Shown one piece after another: positions 19,246-28,838 of a stretch of DNA of 64,000 nucleotides. The notes under the pieces were generated by a model. It ran no database searches and had not been told where the DNA came from. It saw nothing but the letters and a program-made list of their open reading frames with translations. Position 1 is the first letter of the stretch, and each line of letters starts with the position of its first letter. The DNA is from Ruminiclostridium cellulolyticum H10 (GTDB lineage Bacteria > Bacillota > Clostridia > Acetivibrionales > DSM-1351). The stretch covers positions 3,599,501 through 3,663,500 of the forward strand of contig NC_011898.1 of NCBI RefSeq assembly GCF_000022065.1. Reading direction: 5' to 3'. Position numbers and translations under genes: made by a program.

Positions 19246-19785
19246 TTAAGTCTTTTTTCTAACTTTTCTTATAAACTTGCCCCAAACCTTTACCTTTTTA
19301 ACTCCTGAACCTGCCGCCCCCTTTGCCTTATGTGCCGCTTTTCCTGAAATCCGAAATAATAGCCTGCCCAATTTCCCAAAACATCGTCCGATAAACCTTA
19401 ACGGTACTGATAAGATTTTAAAAAGCAATCTAAAGGGATAAGTAATTACCTTCCAAATGAAAAATACTACTTTTTTTATAAAATTAATAACCAGCATTGA
19501 AGATGCTATTACAATTCTACTAAAAAGAGATAAATATAAAGTAACTCCAAGTATATTTCCTATAAAAATAAAACCTCTCATTTGCCCATCATTAATGTTA
19601 TATACGGTAAAAAAGACTATTATTGCCGACAGCAGCCAGTAAACTATATCCTCTATGCTTAATATTACAACATTTGTTTTAATTGCTCTTCTTTTTATCC
19701 TTAGAATATCATACAGAAAAGCTAAAATGCCACCTGCCAAAACTGCATATAAAAATATGTATACCTGTTCAACAATTAAACTCAT
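19246..19785 (-). CDS. yabQ: Spore cortex protein YabQ
   Basis: A 179-residue membrane protein with several N-terminal membrane helices (YIFLYAVLAGGILAFLYDI, IEDIVYWLLSAIIVFFTVY) and a basic C-terminal tail. It matches YabQ, a sporulation membrane protein needed for the spore cortex in B. subtilis. It lies 24 bases downstream of yabP and probably shares its sporulation promoter. Confidence 0.92.
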   Translation of the reverse strand: MSLIVEQVYIFLYAVLAGGILAFLYDILRIKRRAIKTNVVILSIEDIVYWLLSAIIVFFTVYNINDGQMRGFIFIGNILGVTLYLSLFSRIVIASSMLVINFIKKVVFFIWKVITYPFRLLFKILSVPLRFIGRCFGKLGRLLFRISGKAAHKAKGAAGSGVKKVKVWGKFIRKVRKKT

Positions 19786-19809
19786 TTAACTACCACAAGC
19801 CTTTATATT

Positions 19810-20094
19810 TTATTTAAACATTTTACCGAAAAAAGACTTAGACTTGCCGGTCTCCCCGTCACTGTATTCAAGTGAGAAAATATCTCCATCAACAACAAGC
19901 TCATTACAGTCAAGGTTCAGTTTATTAATGTGCATTTCTGTTCCCCGAATAATAAGAACACCCAAATCGGTAACAGCTATAATATTTTCCTCATTAAAGC
20001 TTTCAACATCAACCACCCCGCTTACACATAATCGTTCCCTGTTATCAAGGGTTATCGTCTGATTTGTAGGTTTTGTAGTCTTTTTCTCTTCCAT
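19810..20094 (-). CDS. yabP: Sporulation protein YabP
   Basis: A 94-residue soluble beta-rich protein (TLDNRERLCVSGVVDVESFNEENI, then VLIIRGTEMHINKLNLD) matching YabP, which is made in the mother cell during sporulation. It is the first gene of a yabP-yabQ pair, with a good sigma-E promoter match 23-51 bases upstream and a terminator separating it from the rqcP gene. Confidence 0.93.
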   Translation of the reverse strand: MEEKKTTKPTNQTITLDNRERLCVSGVVDVESFNEENIIAVTDLGVLIIRGTEMHINKLNLDCNELVVDGDIFSLEYSDGETGKSKSFFGKMFK

Positions 20095-20116
20095 AAATCC
20101 AGCCTCCCTATTGTAT

Positions 20117-20145
20117 CTTGTATGAATCCCATTAATTATATATGC
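20117..20145 (-). promoter_or_regulatory. Sigma-E promoter of yabP-yabQ
   Basis: On the minus strand GCATATA (20139-20145), a 14-base spacer and CATACAAG (20117-20124). This agrees with the B. subtilis sigma-E consensus (KMATATT, 14-15 bases, CATACAMT) at 13 of 15 positions. It fits mother-cell expression of yabP and yabQ. Confidence 0.65.
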
Positions 20146-20170
20146 CTGTACAAAATGAAAAAGAACATTA

Positions 20171-20214
20171 AAAAAGGATTTAATCCACCTCTTAGAGTTG
20201 ATTAAATCCTTTTT
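20171..20214. terminator. Terminator after rqcP
   Basis: 15-base perfect arms (20171-20185 and 20200-20214) with A and T tracts at the ends. It separates the hup-rqcP transcript from the yabP promoter. Confidence 0.8.
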
Positions 20215-20221
20215 ATAATGT

Positions 20222-20461
20222 TTATTTTAACATATACATTTCTTTTGCATCGTCTTTTGCAACATGCTCGGTTATACGTGTTATTTCTATTTTTGTTATG
20301 TTGTTTCCAAACTGAATTTCAACTATATCCCCAACTTTTACTTCCGAACCGGGCTTGGCTATTCTGTCGTTTATTTTAACTCGGCCCTGCTCACAAACTT
20401 CATTGGCCACTGTCCGCCTTTTGATTAGTCTGCTGACTTTTAAGTACTTGTCTATTCTCAT
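20222..20461 (-). CDS. rqcP: S4-domain RNA-binding protein RqcP (YabO)
   Basis: A 79-residue S4-domain protein (MRIDKYLKVSRLIKRRTVAN, EVCEQGRVKINDRIAKPGSEVKVGD). It corresponds to YabO/RqcP, which binds 50S subunits with RqcH and helps add alanine tails to stalled peptides in ribosome quality control. The ATG at 20461 fits the family start better than the one five codons upstream. It is next to hup, as is common in Clostridia. Confidence 0.9.
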   Translation of the reverse strand: MRIDKYLKVSRLIKRRTVANEVCEQGRVKINDRIAKPGSEVKVGDIVEIQFGNNITKIEITRITEHVAKDDAKEMYMLK

Positions 20462-20603
20462 TTTAACCCTCCACATGCCTGATATCGTGCATATCAGACA
20501 CTATATCCATTTTGTATGTCCCGTTAGTTTTCTAAAAAAGGAAATACAAGTTCAACACGGGAAGCCTATGATTGCTTCCCTTTTGCTGAAAACTTGTAAA
20601 CTA

Positions 20604-20879
20604 CTATTTATTAATCATTTCCTTTAAATCCTTGCCGGCCTTGAATACAGGAGCTTTACTCTCCGGAATATTTATTTCTTCCATTGTTTGTGGGTTTCTT
20701 CCCTTTCTGGCTGCTCTCTGCTTTACCTCGAATGATCCAAAGCCAATAAGTTGAACCTTGTCACCACCGGTCAGTGCTTCTTCTACGCTTTCCAACATCG
20801 CATTCAACGCCTTATCAGAGTCTTTCTTTGTAAGGCCTGACTTTTCTGCCATTTTGTCTATCAATTCCGATTTATTCAT
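20604..20879 (-). CDS. hup: DNA-binding protein HU
   Basis: A 91-residue HU-family nucleoid protein. The start MNKSELIDKMAEKSGLTKKD and the DNA-binding arm region (GFGSFEVKQRAARKGRNPQT) are canonical. It bends and compacts DNA as a homodimer. A GGGAGGAATTACT ribosome-binding region precedes the ATG. Confidence 0.96.
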   Translation of the reverse strand: MNKSELIDKMAEKSGLTKKDSDKALNAMLESVEEALTGGDKVQLIGFGSFEVKQRAARKGRNPQTMEEINIPESKAPVFKAGKDLKEMINK

Positions 20880-20915
20880 TAGTAATTCCTCCCATCTGTT
20901 TATTACACTATGATT

Positions 20916-21710
20916 TTATCCATTTTCCTCACATTTATTCATTTTAGCCTCATTCCACAGGTCATCCATTTCTGAAAGGGTCATATCCCCCAAATCTTTT
21001 CCCGCTTCTGCTGCCTTTTTCTCTATATATTCAAATCTTTTTATGAATTTATTAGTGGATTGAGTAAGTGATAATTCGGGATGAACTTTATAAAAACGTG
21101 ATAAATTAACTACTGAAAAAAATACATCGCCCATCTCGTCCTCGATTGCAGCTTTATCTGATTTTTTTACTTCCTGCTCCAATTCATTTATTTCTTCTCT
21201 TATTTTAGCAAAAACATCTGACGTATCATCCCAGTCAAATCCCACCTGTGCTGCCTTTTGCTGAACCTTATAGCTTCGCATAAGTGCAGGCAGATTTTTA
21301 GGAACATCCTGAAGTACTGAGGCTTGGTTTACCAGCCCTTTTTCCTTTTTCTTGATTTCCTCCCAATTCTCAACAACTTCACTGGAAGTATCCGCCTTTA
21401 CATTTCCGAATACGTGAGGATGACGATGGATAAGCTTATCACAAATTCCGTTAATTACATCTTCCATGGTAAAATCACCGTTTTCTGATGCTATAACTGC
21501 ATGAAATACGACTTGGAGAAGTACATCCCCAAGCTCTTCAACCATCTTCTTCTTATCATTTAAATCAACTGCTTCAAGGTACTCATAGGTTTCCTCAATA
21601 AAATACCTTTTTAAGCTTTCATAGGTCTGCTCTCGATCCCATGGACAGCCATTCTCGCTTCGCAAGGTTTTCATAATATCTATTAATCTATCCAGTTTAC
21701 CTTCATTCAT
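20916..21710 (-). CDS. mazG: Nucleoside triphosphate pyrophosphohydrolase MazG
   Basis: A 264-residue protein with two MazG domains. The first has CPWDREQTYESLKRYFIEETYE and EELGDVLLQVVFHA (the ExxED metal-binding pattern); the second has FDWDDTSDVFAKI and DEMGDVFFSVVNL. It hydrolyses NTPs to NMP and pyrophosphate, clearing abnormal nucleotides. It lies 36 bases upstream of hup, so they may be cotranscribed. Confidence 0.95.
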   Translation of the reverse strand: MNEGKLDRLIDIMKTLRSENGCPWDREQTYESLKRYFIEETYEYLEAVDLNDKKKMVEELGDVLLQVVFHAVIASENGDFTMEDVINGICDKLIHRHPHVFGNVKADTSSEVVENWEEIKKKEKGLVNQASVLQDVPKNLPALMRSYKVQQKAAQVGFDWDDTSDVFAKIREEINELEQEVKKSDKAAIEDEMGDVFFSVVNLSRFYKVHPELSLTQSTNKFIKRFEYIEKKAAEAGKDLGDMTLSEMDDLWNEAKMNKCEENG

Positions 21711-21821
21711 ATTAATTCTCCAATTTGACTATATACGGCGTAATGCGTATTTTCCTTTTCCTGTTATTATACTACATTTTTAGTATTATAACCATCAATC
21801 CGACATAATAACTTATACAAA

Positions 21822-22244
21822 TTACGCTTTATCTCCTGATAAAACTTCCTCGTCTAATTCTTCTATTTCCTGTTCATATTTAGCCTCTTTCAACTCCTCC
21901 TCACCCGGTTCATCGAATTCCCTTTGCTTTGCATCAGCAAAAAATACCCTGTCTGCGACAACTTCGGTAACATAGTGCCTGTTTTTATCCTCATCTTCCC
22001 AAACCCTAGTATGTATGCTTCCCTGAAGGGCTATACGGTGACCCTTTGAAAAGTACTTGCTTGCAAACTCAGCAGTTTTTCCCCAGGTAACAATCGGTAT
22101 AAAATCTGCGGTTTTACCATTTGTTACTTTTCTGAGATCCCGGTCTACAGCTAACGTAAATGATCCCACCGCTCTCATTTTTTTGGTGGTATACCTAAGA
22201 TCAACATCCTTTGTTAACCTTCCCACAAGACTGACATTATTCAT
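21822..22244 (-). CDS. ssb: Single-stranded DNA-binding protein
   Basis: A 140-residue SSB. The OB-fold begins MNNVSLVGRLTKDVDLRYTT and includes FTLAVDRDLRK and PIVTWGKTAEFASKYFSKG. The C-terminus is acidic, but the usual DDDIPF tip is absent (the protein ends EEVLSGDKA), so this may be a secondary SSB. The ATG at 22244 has an ideal AAAGGAGG; the longer frame has no homology upstream. Confidence 0.9.
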   Translation of the reverse strand: MNNVSLVGRLTKDVDLRYTTKKMRAVGSFTLAVDRDLRKVTNGKTADFIPIVTWGKTAEFASKYFSKGHRIALQGSIHTRVWEDEDKNRHYVTEVVADRVFFADAKQREFDEPGEEELKEAKYEQEIEELDEEVLSGDKA

Positions 22245-22660
22245 AAATAAATCCTCCTTTGTTCCTTTTATACAGGAACTAATTTTATAACAGCAACCAC
22301 TTCTCACGCTGCTACAGGTATGAAATGCCGGGCTGGTGAAAATACGGTTGACGTGTTCAATTTGTACTAATGAAATATTAAAGATGTAAAAATCTAAGAA
22401 TTGGTACCTTTTGCTGAAATTTAATAAAGAGATAAAATAAGAAACTTACAAATAGAAAAATTTTATGGAAAGCTTATTAAAAAAAGAAAGTACTTAGACA
22501 ATTTTTCTTACAAAGAGATTATATATTTTACAATACAACCTGTCAACTATTAATTGGATATTATTTTTTTTTATAAAAAGGAGGATTTCATTCAATCCTC
22601 CTTTAATAAAAACCAACCGATTATATTAATCTCCTTAAAAATAACCTATTGACCTGTACA
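22245..22660. other. Intergenic region between ssb and spoVT
   Basis: This 416-base AT-rich stretch holds the ssb ribosome-binding site and the spoVT terminator (22577-22604). No coding frame, repeat or conserved RNA is recognised in the remainder. Confidence 0.5.
22577..22604 (-). terminator. Terminator after spoVT
   Basis: 11-base arms (22577-22587 and 22594-22604), AAAGGAGGATT and its complement, with a six-base loop, followed on the minus strand by a long T-rich tract. Confidence 0.75.
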
Positions 22661-23215
22661 CTATTGTTCCATTTGCTTTCCTAAAAATCCCGCAGCAGAT
22701 TGTGCGAGCTTTGCTTCAACTTCTCCCATTCTCACATTTGCATCCGTAGAAAGCATTATTACCGCTCCTATCGGATCACCTTCAGAAATGATTGGTGAAA
22801 CAACCTGTGAGGTATATTTCCTTTCACCATTTTCTTCTGCCAAAATAGAAATCGATTTTTCTTCAGGAGATTTTATAAGTAGTGTAGTTTTCTCCTCTAT
22901 AGTTTTCTCAACATCAGAGCTGAGCTGCTTTTCAAGAAATTCTTTTTTTGATGCACCGGATACTGCAATTACTGTGTCTCTATCAGTAATACAAGTAATG
23001 TGCCCGCTGGTCTTATGCAATGACTCTGCGTACTGTGTAGCAAAATCACTGAGTTCTCCAATCGGAGAATATTTCTTTAAAATAACCTCCCCTTCCTTAT
23101 CAGTGAATATTTCCAGAGGATCTCCCTCTCTAATTCTCAAGGTTCTTCTTATTTCTTTTGGTATTACAACTCTTCCTAAATCGTCTATACGTCTAACTAT
23201 CCCAGTTGCTTTCAA
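22661..23215 (-). CDS. spoVT: Stage V sporulation protein T
   Basis: A 184-residue regulator: an AbrB-type N-terminal DNA-binding domain (MKATGIVRRIDDLGRVVIP, KEIRRTLRIREGDPLEIFTD) and a C-terminal GAF-like domain. SpoVT tunes forespore (sigma-G) genes late in sporulation. The start codon is TTG at 23215, nine bases after AGGAGG. A forespore-type promoter match lies about 35-65 bases upstream. Confidence 0.95.
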   Translation of the reverse strand: MKATGIVRRIDDLGRVVIPKEIRRTLRIREGDPLEIFTDKEGEVILKKYSPIGELSDFATQYAESLHKTSGHITCITDRDTVIAVSGASKKEFLEKQLSSDVEKTIEEKTTLLIKSPEEKSISILAEENGERKYTSQVVSPIISEGDPIGAVIMLSTDANVRMGEVEAKLAQSAAGFLGKQMEQ

Positions 23216-23249
23216 AGTATATTACCTCCTTAATAGGTTATTTTAGTCT

Positions 23250-23280
23250 TATTATTGTTTTGTTAAAGATTTTTTATACA
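23250..23280 (-). promoter_or_regulatory. Possible sigma-G promoter of spoVT
   Basis: On the minus strand TGTATA (23275-23280), a 17-base spacer and CAATAATA (23250-23257), close to the sigma-G consensus. SpoVT is sigma-G dependent in B. subtilis, which supports the call. Confidence 0.4.
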
Positions 23281-23360
23281 TAATTGGGAGCACAATCGAG
23301 ACAAACCATTTTATAATATCTTTCACACATTTTATGTATTTTGTGATTTTTTGCAATACA

Positions 23361-23419
23361 AAAAAGGACTGCCCGCACAAATGAATAAACACTTATTCAT
23401 TCTACAAACAGTCCTTTTT
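23361..23419 (-). terminator. Terminator after the parvulin gene
   Basis: Outer arms AAAAAGGACTG (23361-23371) and its complement (23409-23419) enclose a second inner hairpin built from AATGAATAA and TTATTCATT. On the minus strand a T-run lies directly after the outer stem. It is just downstream of the foldase stop codon. Confidence 0.75.
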
Positions 23420-23448
23420 ATTTTTTTAAGATGTGTACATAGGTATAA

Positions 23449-24540
23449 TTATTTGTATAGGGTTTTGTCAATTTTAGCTAAAGCATCTTCGTCTTTTTTA
23501 AGTGGAAATACTTTCTTCCAGCTGTCCAATTTCTTTGTTAAGAATTCATCCTCAAATTTTTTATTCAGGATTGTTGACTTAATTTGATCTTTTACATCGT
23601 CATACTTTGTTTCTTCTCTTTTTTCAAACCTCATAACGTGATAACCGTAAGAAGTTTCTACAATACCGGTATCTCCTGCCTTACGATTTGCAAACGCCCA
23701 ATCTTCGAACTGAGGTACCATTTGGCCCTTGACGAAGGTATAGACGCCTTTATTGTTTACAGCTCCGTTTTGGTCCTTATCATCGGAGTTTTTTTCGGCA
23801 AGTGCTTGCATATCAGCACCTTCTTGTATTTGCTTCAAAAGGTTTTCTGCCTTATCCTTTGCTTCCTTTTTCTTACCCTCAGTAAAGGCCGCACCTGTTT
23901 GCAAGTCCTGTGTAGCAATCAGTATATGTGTTACAGTTACTTTATCGTAGTCAGCTTTATGGTCGTCATACTGCTTTTTGACTTCTTCGTCCGGCACTTT
24001 AACTTTATTTCTTTCACTTTCAATATATTTTTGTGACAAAACAAGCTCTTTGTATACTTCTTTGTAATCCGCCAGTGATACACCGTAATCTTGTTTTAAC
24101 TGTTTGTCGGCTTGCGATCTGCTTCCTCCGGCATTTTGAATTCTTTGATTGATAGCTGCTTCAATGTTATCCAAGTCTGTTTTTTCAAGCTTGATACCTG
24201 CTTCTTTTGCCTTTATCAGTTGAATTTTAATTTCCTGGATACTATCTAGAGTAGCTTTTTTAATTTGTTCTTTTGCAGTACTTCCCTGATATTTCTGGTT
24301 CCAATCAAACTTTGCAGGGTCTGCACTTTGTGCATTCTGAAGGAATGAATTCATATTGAACTTTGACAACACCAGATATTCCTGCTTTGTAATACTTAAT
24401 TCCCCTACTTTTCCAACATCACCTGAAGACATACTAAAAATAACAACTACAGCTATTACCGCAACTACCAGTACAGCTGCAATAATTCCTATAATCAGCC
24501 CTTTTGATGTCTTTTTCACTTTAGCATTTTCGTTTTCCAA
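23449..24540 (-). CDS. Membrane-anchored parvulin-type peptidyl-prolyl isomerase
   Basis: A 363-residue PrsA/SurA-like foldase. It has one N-terminal membrane helix (GLIIGIIAAVLVVAVIAVVVIF) without a lipobox cysteine, a SurA-N-like helical region, a parvulin domain around residues 200-300 (TVTHILIATQD, YTFVKGQMVPQFEDWAF, YGYHVMRFE) and a short C-terminal helix. It assists folding of exported proteins outside the membrane. It follows mfd with a gap of 85 bases. Confidence 0.9.
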   Translation of the reverse strand: MENENAKVKKTSKGLIIGIIAAVLVVAVIAVVVIFSMSSGDVGKVGELSITKQEYLVLSKFNMNSFLQNAQSADPAKFDWNQKYQGSTAKEQIKKATLDSIQEIKIQLIKAKEAGIKLEKTDLDNIEAAINQRIQNAGGSRSQADKQLKQDYGVSLADYKEVYKELVLSQKYIESERNKVKVPDEEVKKQYDDHKADYDKVTVTHILIATQDLQTGAAFTEGKKKEAKDKAENLLKQIQEGADMQALAEKNSDDKDQNGAVNNKGVYTFVKGQMVPQFEDWAFANRKAGDTGIVETSYGYHVMRFEKREETKYDDVKDQIKSTILNKKFEDEFLTKKLDSWKKVFPLKKDEDALAKIDKTLYK

Positions 24541-24625
24541 AGGTTATCTCTCCCCATATTTTTATTCAAAATCTAATTTGTAACCTGAATTTTACAAATT
24601 ACTTGTTGATTATAATTATATTCAA

Positions 24626-27600
24626 TTATTCATTATACTGCAATTTAATAATGTATTGTAACAAAATCTTAATATTTGCCAAATTTTCTCTTCCCGAGGA
24701 ATATATCAATTTAAATGACAAATAAGGGTTGCTGCTGGCATTAAGCATAATCCTTCTAGGGTACTTATCCATAAGCACTCCCAGATACTTGGATACTGTT
24801 GAAGCGGACTTCCGCAACTGAAACAATATTGTATCGTCCTTCTGGACAATACCGATAAAGCCGCACTCTACAGCAAGTGCCTTAATGTATGCAATGTCCA
24901 TAAGATTTTCCACTTCTTCGGGTATATCTCCGTACCTGTCTATTAACTCATCTTTCAAATCAATGACGTCATTTTCATTTTGTATTGCGGCAATTTTTTT
25001 GTACATATCAATTTTTTGCTCTTCTGAACTTATATATTCATTATCTATATAAGCATTAACGTTCAGGTCAACTGCCATTTCTTCATCTGTTGTGCGTACT
25101 TCCTTGCCGCTCAACTCCTGCACAGCCTCGTCCAGTAGTTTGCAGTACATTTCGTAACCTACGGTTTCCAAATGTCCGTGCTGCTCAGATCCAAGCAGGT
25201 TTCCTGCCCCTCTTATCTCAAGGTCCCGCATTGCTATTCTGAATCCTGAACCGAATTCAGTAAATTCCTTTATAGCCTGAAGTCTTTTTTCTGCCACCTC
25301 TGAAAGAACCTTGTCCTTTTTATATGTGATATAGGCATATGCAAGCCTGTTGGATCTTCCAACCCTTCCTCTTATCTGGTAAAGTTGAGATAGGCCCATT
25401 CTGTCGGCATCTTCTACAACAATAGTATTAACGTTTGGCATATCAAGTCCTGACTCAATAATAGTAGTACATACAAGCACATCATACTCCCCGTTGATAA
25501 AGCCGTACATTACATCTTCAAGCTCTTTTTCATTCATTTTACCATGAGCAACCGCAACTCTTGCATCAGGTATCATTTTCCTGATTTCCTGTGCCTTCAG
25601 GTCAATGCCTCTTACCCTGTTGTACATATAGAAAACCTGACCATCTCTTGCCATTTCACGGATTATACCATCACGTATAAGCTCCATGTTGTATTCCATA
25701 ACGTAGGTCTGAACAGGGTACCTTTCTTCCGGAGGATCCTCCAGTACACTTATATCCCTTATTCCGACCAGTGACATATGCAGGGTTCTGGGGATAGGTG
25801 TAGCTGTCAGAGTCAAGACATCAACATTTGGCTTTAACGTTTTCAATTTTTCCTTGTGGGTTACACCAAAACGCTGTTCCTCATCAATCACAAGAAGTCC
25901 AAGGTCCTTAAATTCAACATCCTTTTGCAGAAGCCTGTGTGTGCCTATGAGTATATCTGTGTTCCCGGCCTTAACAGATTTTACAATTTTCTTCTGCTCT
26001 GCCGGTGTCCTGAATCTGCTCATGACATCAACAGTTACTGGGAAATCATTCATCCTTGTCTTAAAGTTTTCATACAGCTGCTGGGCAAGGATAGTTGTAG
26101 GTGCAAGGTAAGCCACCTGCTTCCCATCCATCACGGCCTTGAATACAGCCCTTATTGCAACTTCGGTTTTGCCGTAGCCCACATCTCCGCAAAGCAGCCT
26201 GTCCATGAGCCCTTCTGACTCCATATCCTTTTTTATTTCATCTATACATTTAAGTTGATCGTCGGTTTCCTGATATGGAAACAGTTCCTCAAACTGCCTT
26301 TGCCAAACGGTGTCCTCGCTGAAAGAATGTCCCTTTGCAGACTGTCTCTGTGCATAAAGCTTTATGAGCTCCGCCGCAAGTTGCTGCAGAGATTCCTTTA
26401 CACGACTCTTTGTCTTGGCCCATTCAGTACCTCCAAGCTTATTAACCCTCGGTGTTTTCCCTTCGGACCCGATGTATTTTTGGAGTAAATCCAGCTGGTT
26501 AGTTGGAATGTAAAGGAAGTCTCCTTCCTGATAACGGATTTTGAGATAATCCCTCTTAACTTCACCCACGCTGAGATTTTCAATACCGATATATTGGCCT
26601 ATACCGTGAGCCTGATGTACAACAAAGTCACCAATATTGAGGTCGGAAAATGCTTTTATTTTATTGCCAGCCCTCTTTGCCTTTGCCTTTTTTATTCGTT
26701 TAGCCTGACCGAAAACCTCAATGTCACTTATTACAACAAATGCCGCGGTCGGGTATTCAAACCCTTTCTGCAGGCTGCCGTGAGTTACCACAACCTCTCC
26801 GTTCTGTATCCTGTACTCAGGATGCTCTTTGTAACTGGACATTATTTCATTAGTTGCAAGGGTTTCAACCAGTCTGTGTCCCCTCCCGCTGGGGCCTGAA
26901 AGAACAATTATTTTATATTCTCTTTTCCGAAGTTGTCCTATGTCGTCAACAAGTAAGTCTATATGGTTCTGGTAAGAGTTCCCTGACTTACAGGGTATTG
27001 ATATCTGGTTATAAGGTCTGATTAGTGAGTTGTTGGATGAAATAGCAGACAATGTTATAGTCCTGAAATTCAAAATGCGATCGACTATTGAGTCTGTGGA
27101 AAAGGTCCATTGTGCTCCTTTAGGCAGAATACCGCCTTTCTCTAACAGACTCTTGGCAAGTTCTTCATGTTCAAGCTCGACGTTCTCAATCCTCTGGCTT
27201 ATTCTTAAGGTTTCATCCATGATAATGATTGATTCACTCTCAATATAGTCTATTACAGAAGCTGGACTTTCTAAAATATACGGATAGTATCTGTCAATCC
27301 CCGGAAAATAATGGTGTTCAATTAAACTGTCAATATCCTCCTCAACCCGTTTTGATATATTTTTAACACCTTCTCTGTTCTCCTTCTGCTTTAACTTTTT
27401 AATGTAGTCAGCCAGATCCTTTTTTATCTTTGAAATTATTCCTTCCCTTGAAACTTCCTTGTAAACTACGTCCCTTGCGGGAGCAATTCTGCACTCATCA
27501 ATTGAATTTGTAGATCTCTGTGTTGTTTCATCAAAGTGCCTAATAGAATCCACGTCAGTATCAAATAATTCAATACGAACAGGATGTTCACTGTTTACTG

Positions 27601-28150
27601 CAAAAACATCTATTATTCCACCTCGAACAGCAAACTGAGCTTTACCTTCCACACTTTCAACTCTTTCATAGCCATACAAAACAAGCTTTGAGACAAGCTC
27701 ATCAAGATTCACCTGTGAACCGACATAGAAGTCCATTATCCCTTCTCTAAAGAGTTCAACTGGTGAAATCATCTGTATAAGCGCTTCAGCTGACATTACA
27801 ACCATCTTATAGTTTCCCTCTAAACAGTTCAAAAGGGTTTTAGTCCTTTGGTATATTATATCGTTGCTTCTGGCTTCTACATTATAGAGCATAGTCTCTT
27901 TTGGAGGGTAATACAAAACATCATCCCCAAGGAAAAACGAAAAATCGTCGTAAACCCTCCTGGCCTGCATTTCATTGTATGTTATATACAGTCCTCTTTT
28001 TTGTAAATGAGTACACAAAGAATATATCAGGTGCACCTTCTGTGAATCTGACGGCCCTATAACCGATACGGGGCCCCGTTCCTCCCTGACGTTTGATAAA
28101 AGTGTATTATATTCATCTATTTTTAAGAGAGGATCTGTAAAAAAGTTCAT
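24626..28150 (-). CDS. mfd: Transcription-repair coupling factor Mfd
   Basis: A 1174-residue Mfd. It has a UvrB-homology N-terminus (AVRGGIIDVF), a CarD-like RNA polymerase interaction domain (FSDLNIGDFVVHQAHGIGQY), a RecG-like translocase with Walker A GDVGYGKTEV, DEEQRFGV and QIRGRVGRSNRLAYAY, and a C-terminal regulatory domain. It removes stalled RNA polymerase and recruits UvrA. It lies 20 bases downstream of pth, as in Bacillus. Confidence 0.97.
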   Translation of the reverse strand: MNFFTDPLLKIDEYNTLLSNVREERGPVSVIGPSDSQKVHLIYSLCTHLQKRGLYITYNEMQARRVYDDFSFFLGDDVLYYPPKETMLYNVEARSNDIIYQRTKTLLNCLEGNYKMVVMSAEALIQMISPVELFREGIMDFYVGSQVNLDELVSKLVLYGYERVESVEGKAQFAVRGGIIDVFAVNSEHPVRIELFDTDVDSIRHFDETTQRSTNSIDECRIAPARDVVYKEVSREGIISKIKKDLADYIKKLKQKENREGVKNISKRVEEDIDSLIEHHYFPGIDRYYPYILESPASVIDYIESESIIIMDETLRISQRIENVELEHEELAKSLLEKGGILPKGAQWTFSTDSIVDRILNFRTITLSAISSNNSLIRPYNQISIPCKSGNSYQNHIDLLVDDIGQLRKREYKIIVLSGPSGRGHRLVETLATNEIMSSYKEHPEYRIQNGEVVVTHGSLQKGFEYPTAAFVVISDIEVFGQAKRIKKAKAKRAGNKIKAFSDLNIGDFVVHQAHGIGQYIGIENLSVGEVKRDYLKIRYQEGDFLYIPTNQLDLLQKYIGSEGKTPRVNKLGGTEWAKTKSRVKESLQQLAAELIKLYAQRQSAKGHSFSEDTVWQRQFEELFPYQETDDQLKCIDEIKKDMESEGLMDRLLCGDVGYGKTEVAIRAVFKAVMDGKQVAYLAPTTILAQQLYENFKTRMNDFPVTVDVMSRFRTPAEQKKIVKSVKAGNTDILIGTHRLLQKDVEFKDLGLLVIDEEQRFGVTHKEKLKTLKPNVDVLTLTATPIPRTLHMSLVGIRDISVLEDPPEERYPVQTYVMEYNMELIRDGIIREMARDGQVFYMYNRVRGIDLKAQEIRKMIPDARVAVAHGKMNEKELEDVMYGFINGEYDVLVCTTIIESGLDMPNVNTIVVEDADRMGLSQLYQIRGRVGRSNRLAYAYITYKKDKVLSEVAEKRLQAIKEFTEFGSGFRIAMRDLEIRGAGNLLGSEQHGHLETVGYEMYCKLLDEAVQELSGKEVRTTDEEMAVDLNVNAYIDNEYISSEEQKIDMYKKIAAIQNENDVIDLKDELIDRYGDIPEEVENLMDIAYIKALAVECGFIGIVQKDDTILFQLRKSASTVSKYLGVLMDKYPRRIMLNASSNPYLSFKLIYSSGRENLANIKILLQYIIKLQYNE

Positions 28151-28170
28151 TCCGTAACCTCCGGCTGTTC

Positions 28171-28740
28171 TTATTTATTATAGCTGTTCATTGCCTTTTC
28201 CGTCCCGCTTTGTGCTATCATTATTGCCGCCTGTGCAGCTTTTACAATACTTTGATCAATTACCTGTCTATCCTCTTTGGAGAATTTACTAAGAACATAG
28301 TCAGCCAGATCCCATTTTTCAGGTGCTCTTCCGATACCGATTCTCACTCTGGGAAAGCTGTCATCCTGTAATTGGTATATTATGGACTTCATTCCGTTGT
28401 GTGTGCCGGAACTGCCCTTGGGTCTTACTCTCATTTTTCCCGGTTCAAGATCAATATCATCATATATTACTATTAATCTTTCAAGAGGCAGCTTGTACCA
28501 GTCAACTATTTCCCTGACACTCTCGCCGCTCAGATTCATAAAAGTCTGAGGCTTTACAAGAATGGTTCTGATCCCCTCGATGCTGCCTTCGCCGTACAGT
28601 GCCTTAAACCCGATTTTAGAGAGTTTTATATTATACTTTACCGAAATATAATCTATGGTATCAAAGCCAACGTTATGCCTTGTATTTTCGAATTTTGTGC
28701 CGGGGTTGCCAAGCCCCACAAACAAATATACCTCTCCCAT
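28171..28740 (-). CDS. pth: Peptidyl-tRNA hydrolase
   Basis: A 189-residue Pth that recycles peptidyl-tRNA. The signature VGLGNPGTKFENTRHNVGF (with the catalytic His), PQTFMNLSGESV and DDIDLEPGKMRVRPKGSSG,THNG are all present. The ATG at 28740 has GGGAGG upstream and fits family length; the open frame extends 29 codons further without homology. Confidence 0.95.
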   Translation of the reverse strand: MGEVYLFVGLGNPGTKFENTRHNVGFDTIDYISVKYNIKLSKIGFKALYGEGSIEGIRTILVKPQTFMNLSGESVREIVDWYKLPLERLIVIYDDIDLEPGKMRVRPKGSSGTHNGMKSIIYQLQDDSFPRVRIGIGRAPEKWDLADYVLSKFSKEDRQVIDQSIVKAAQAAIMIAQSGTEKAMNSYNK

Positions 28741-28838
28741 GTATGCCTGCCTCCCATCATTTGTAAACAATATATTCATGCCCAAAAGGGCGGTTCCATA
28801 TAAGAACCGCCCCGGTAAATCAACCACAAATATACAGG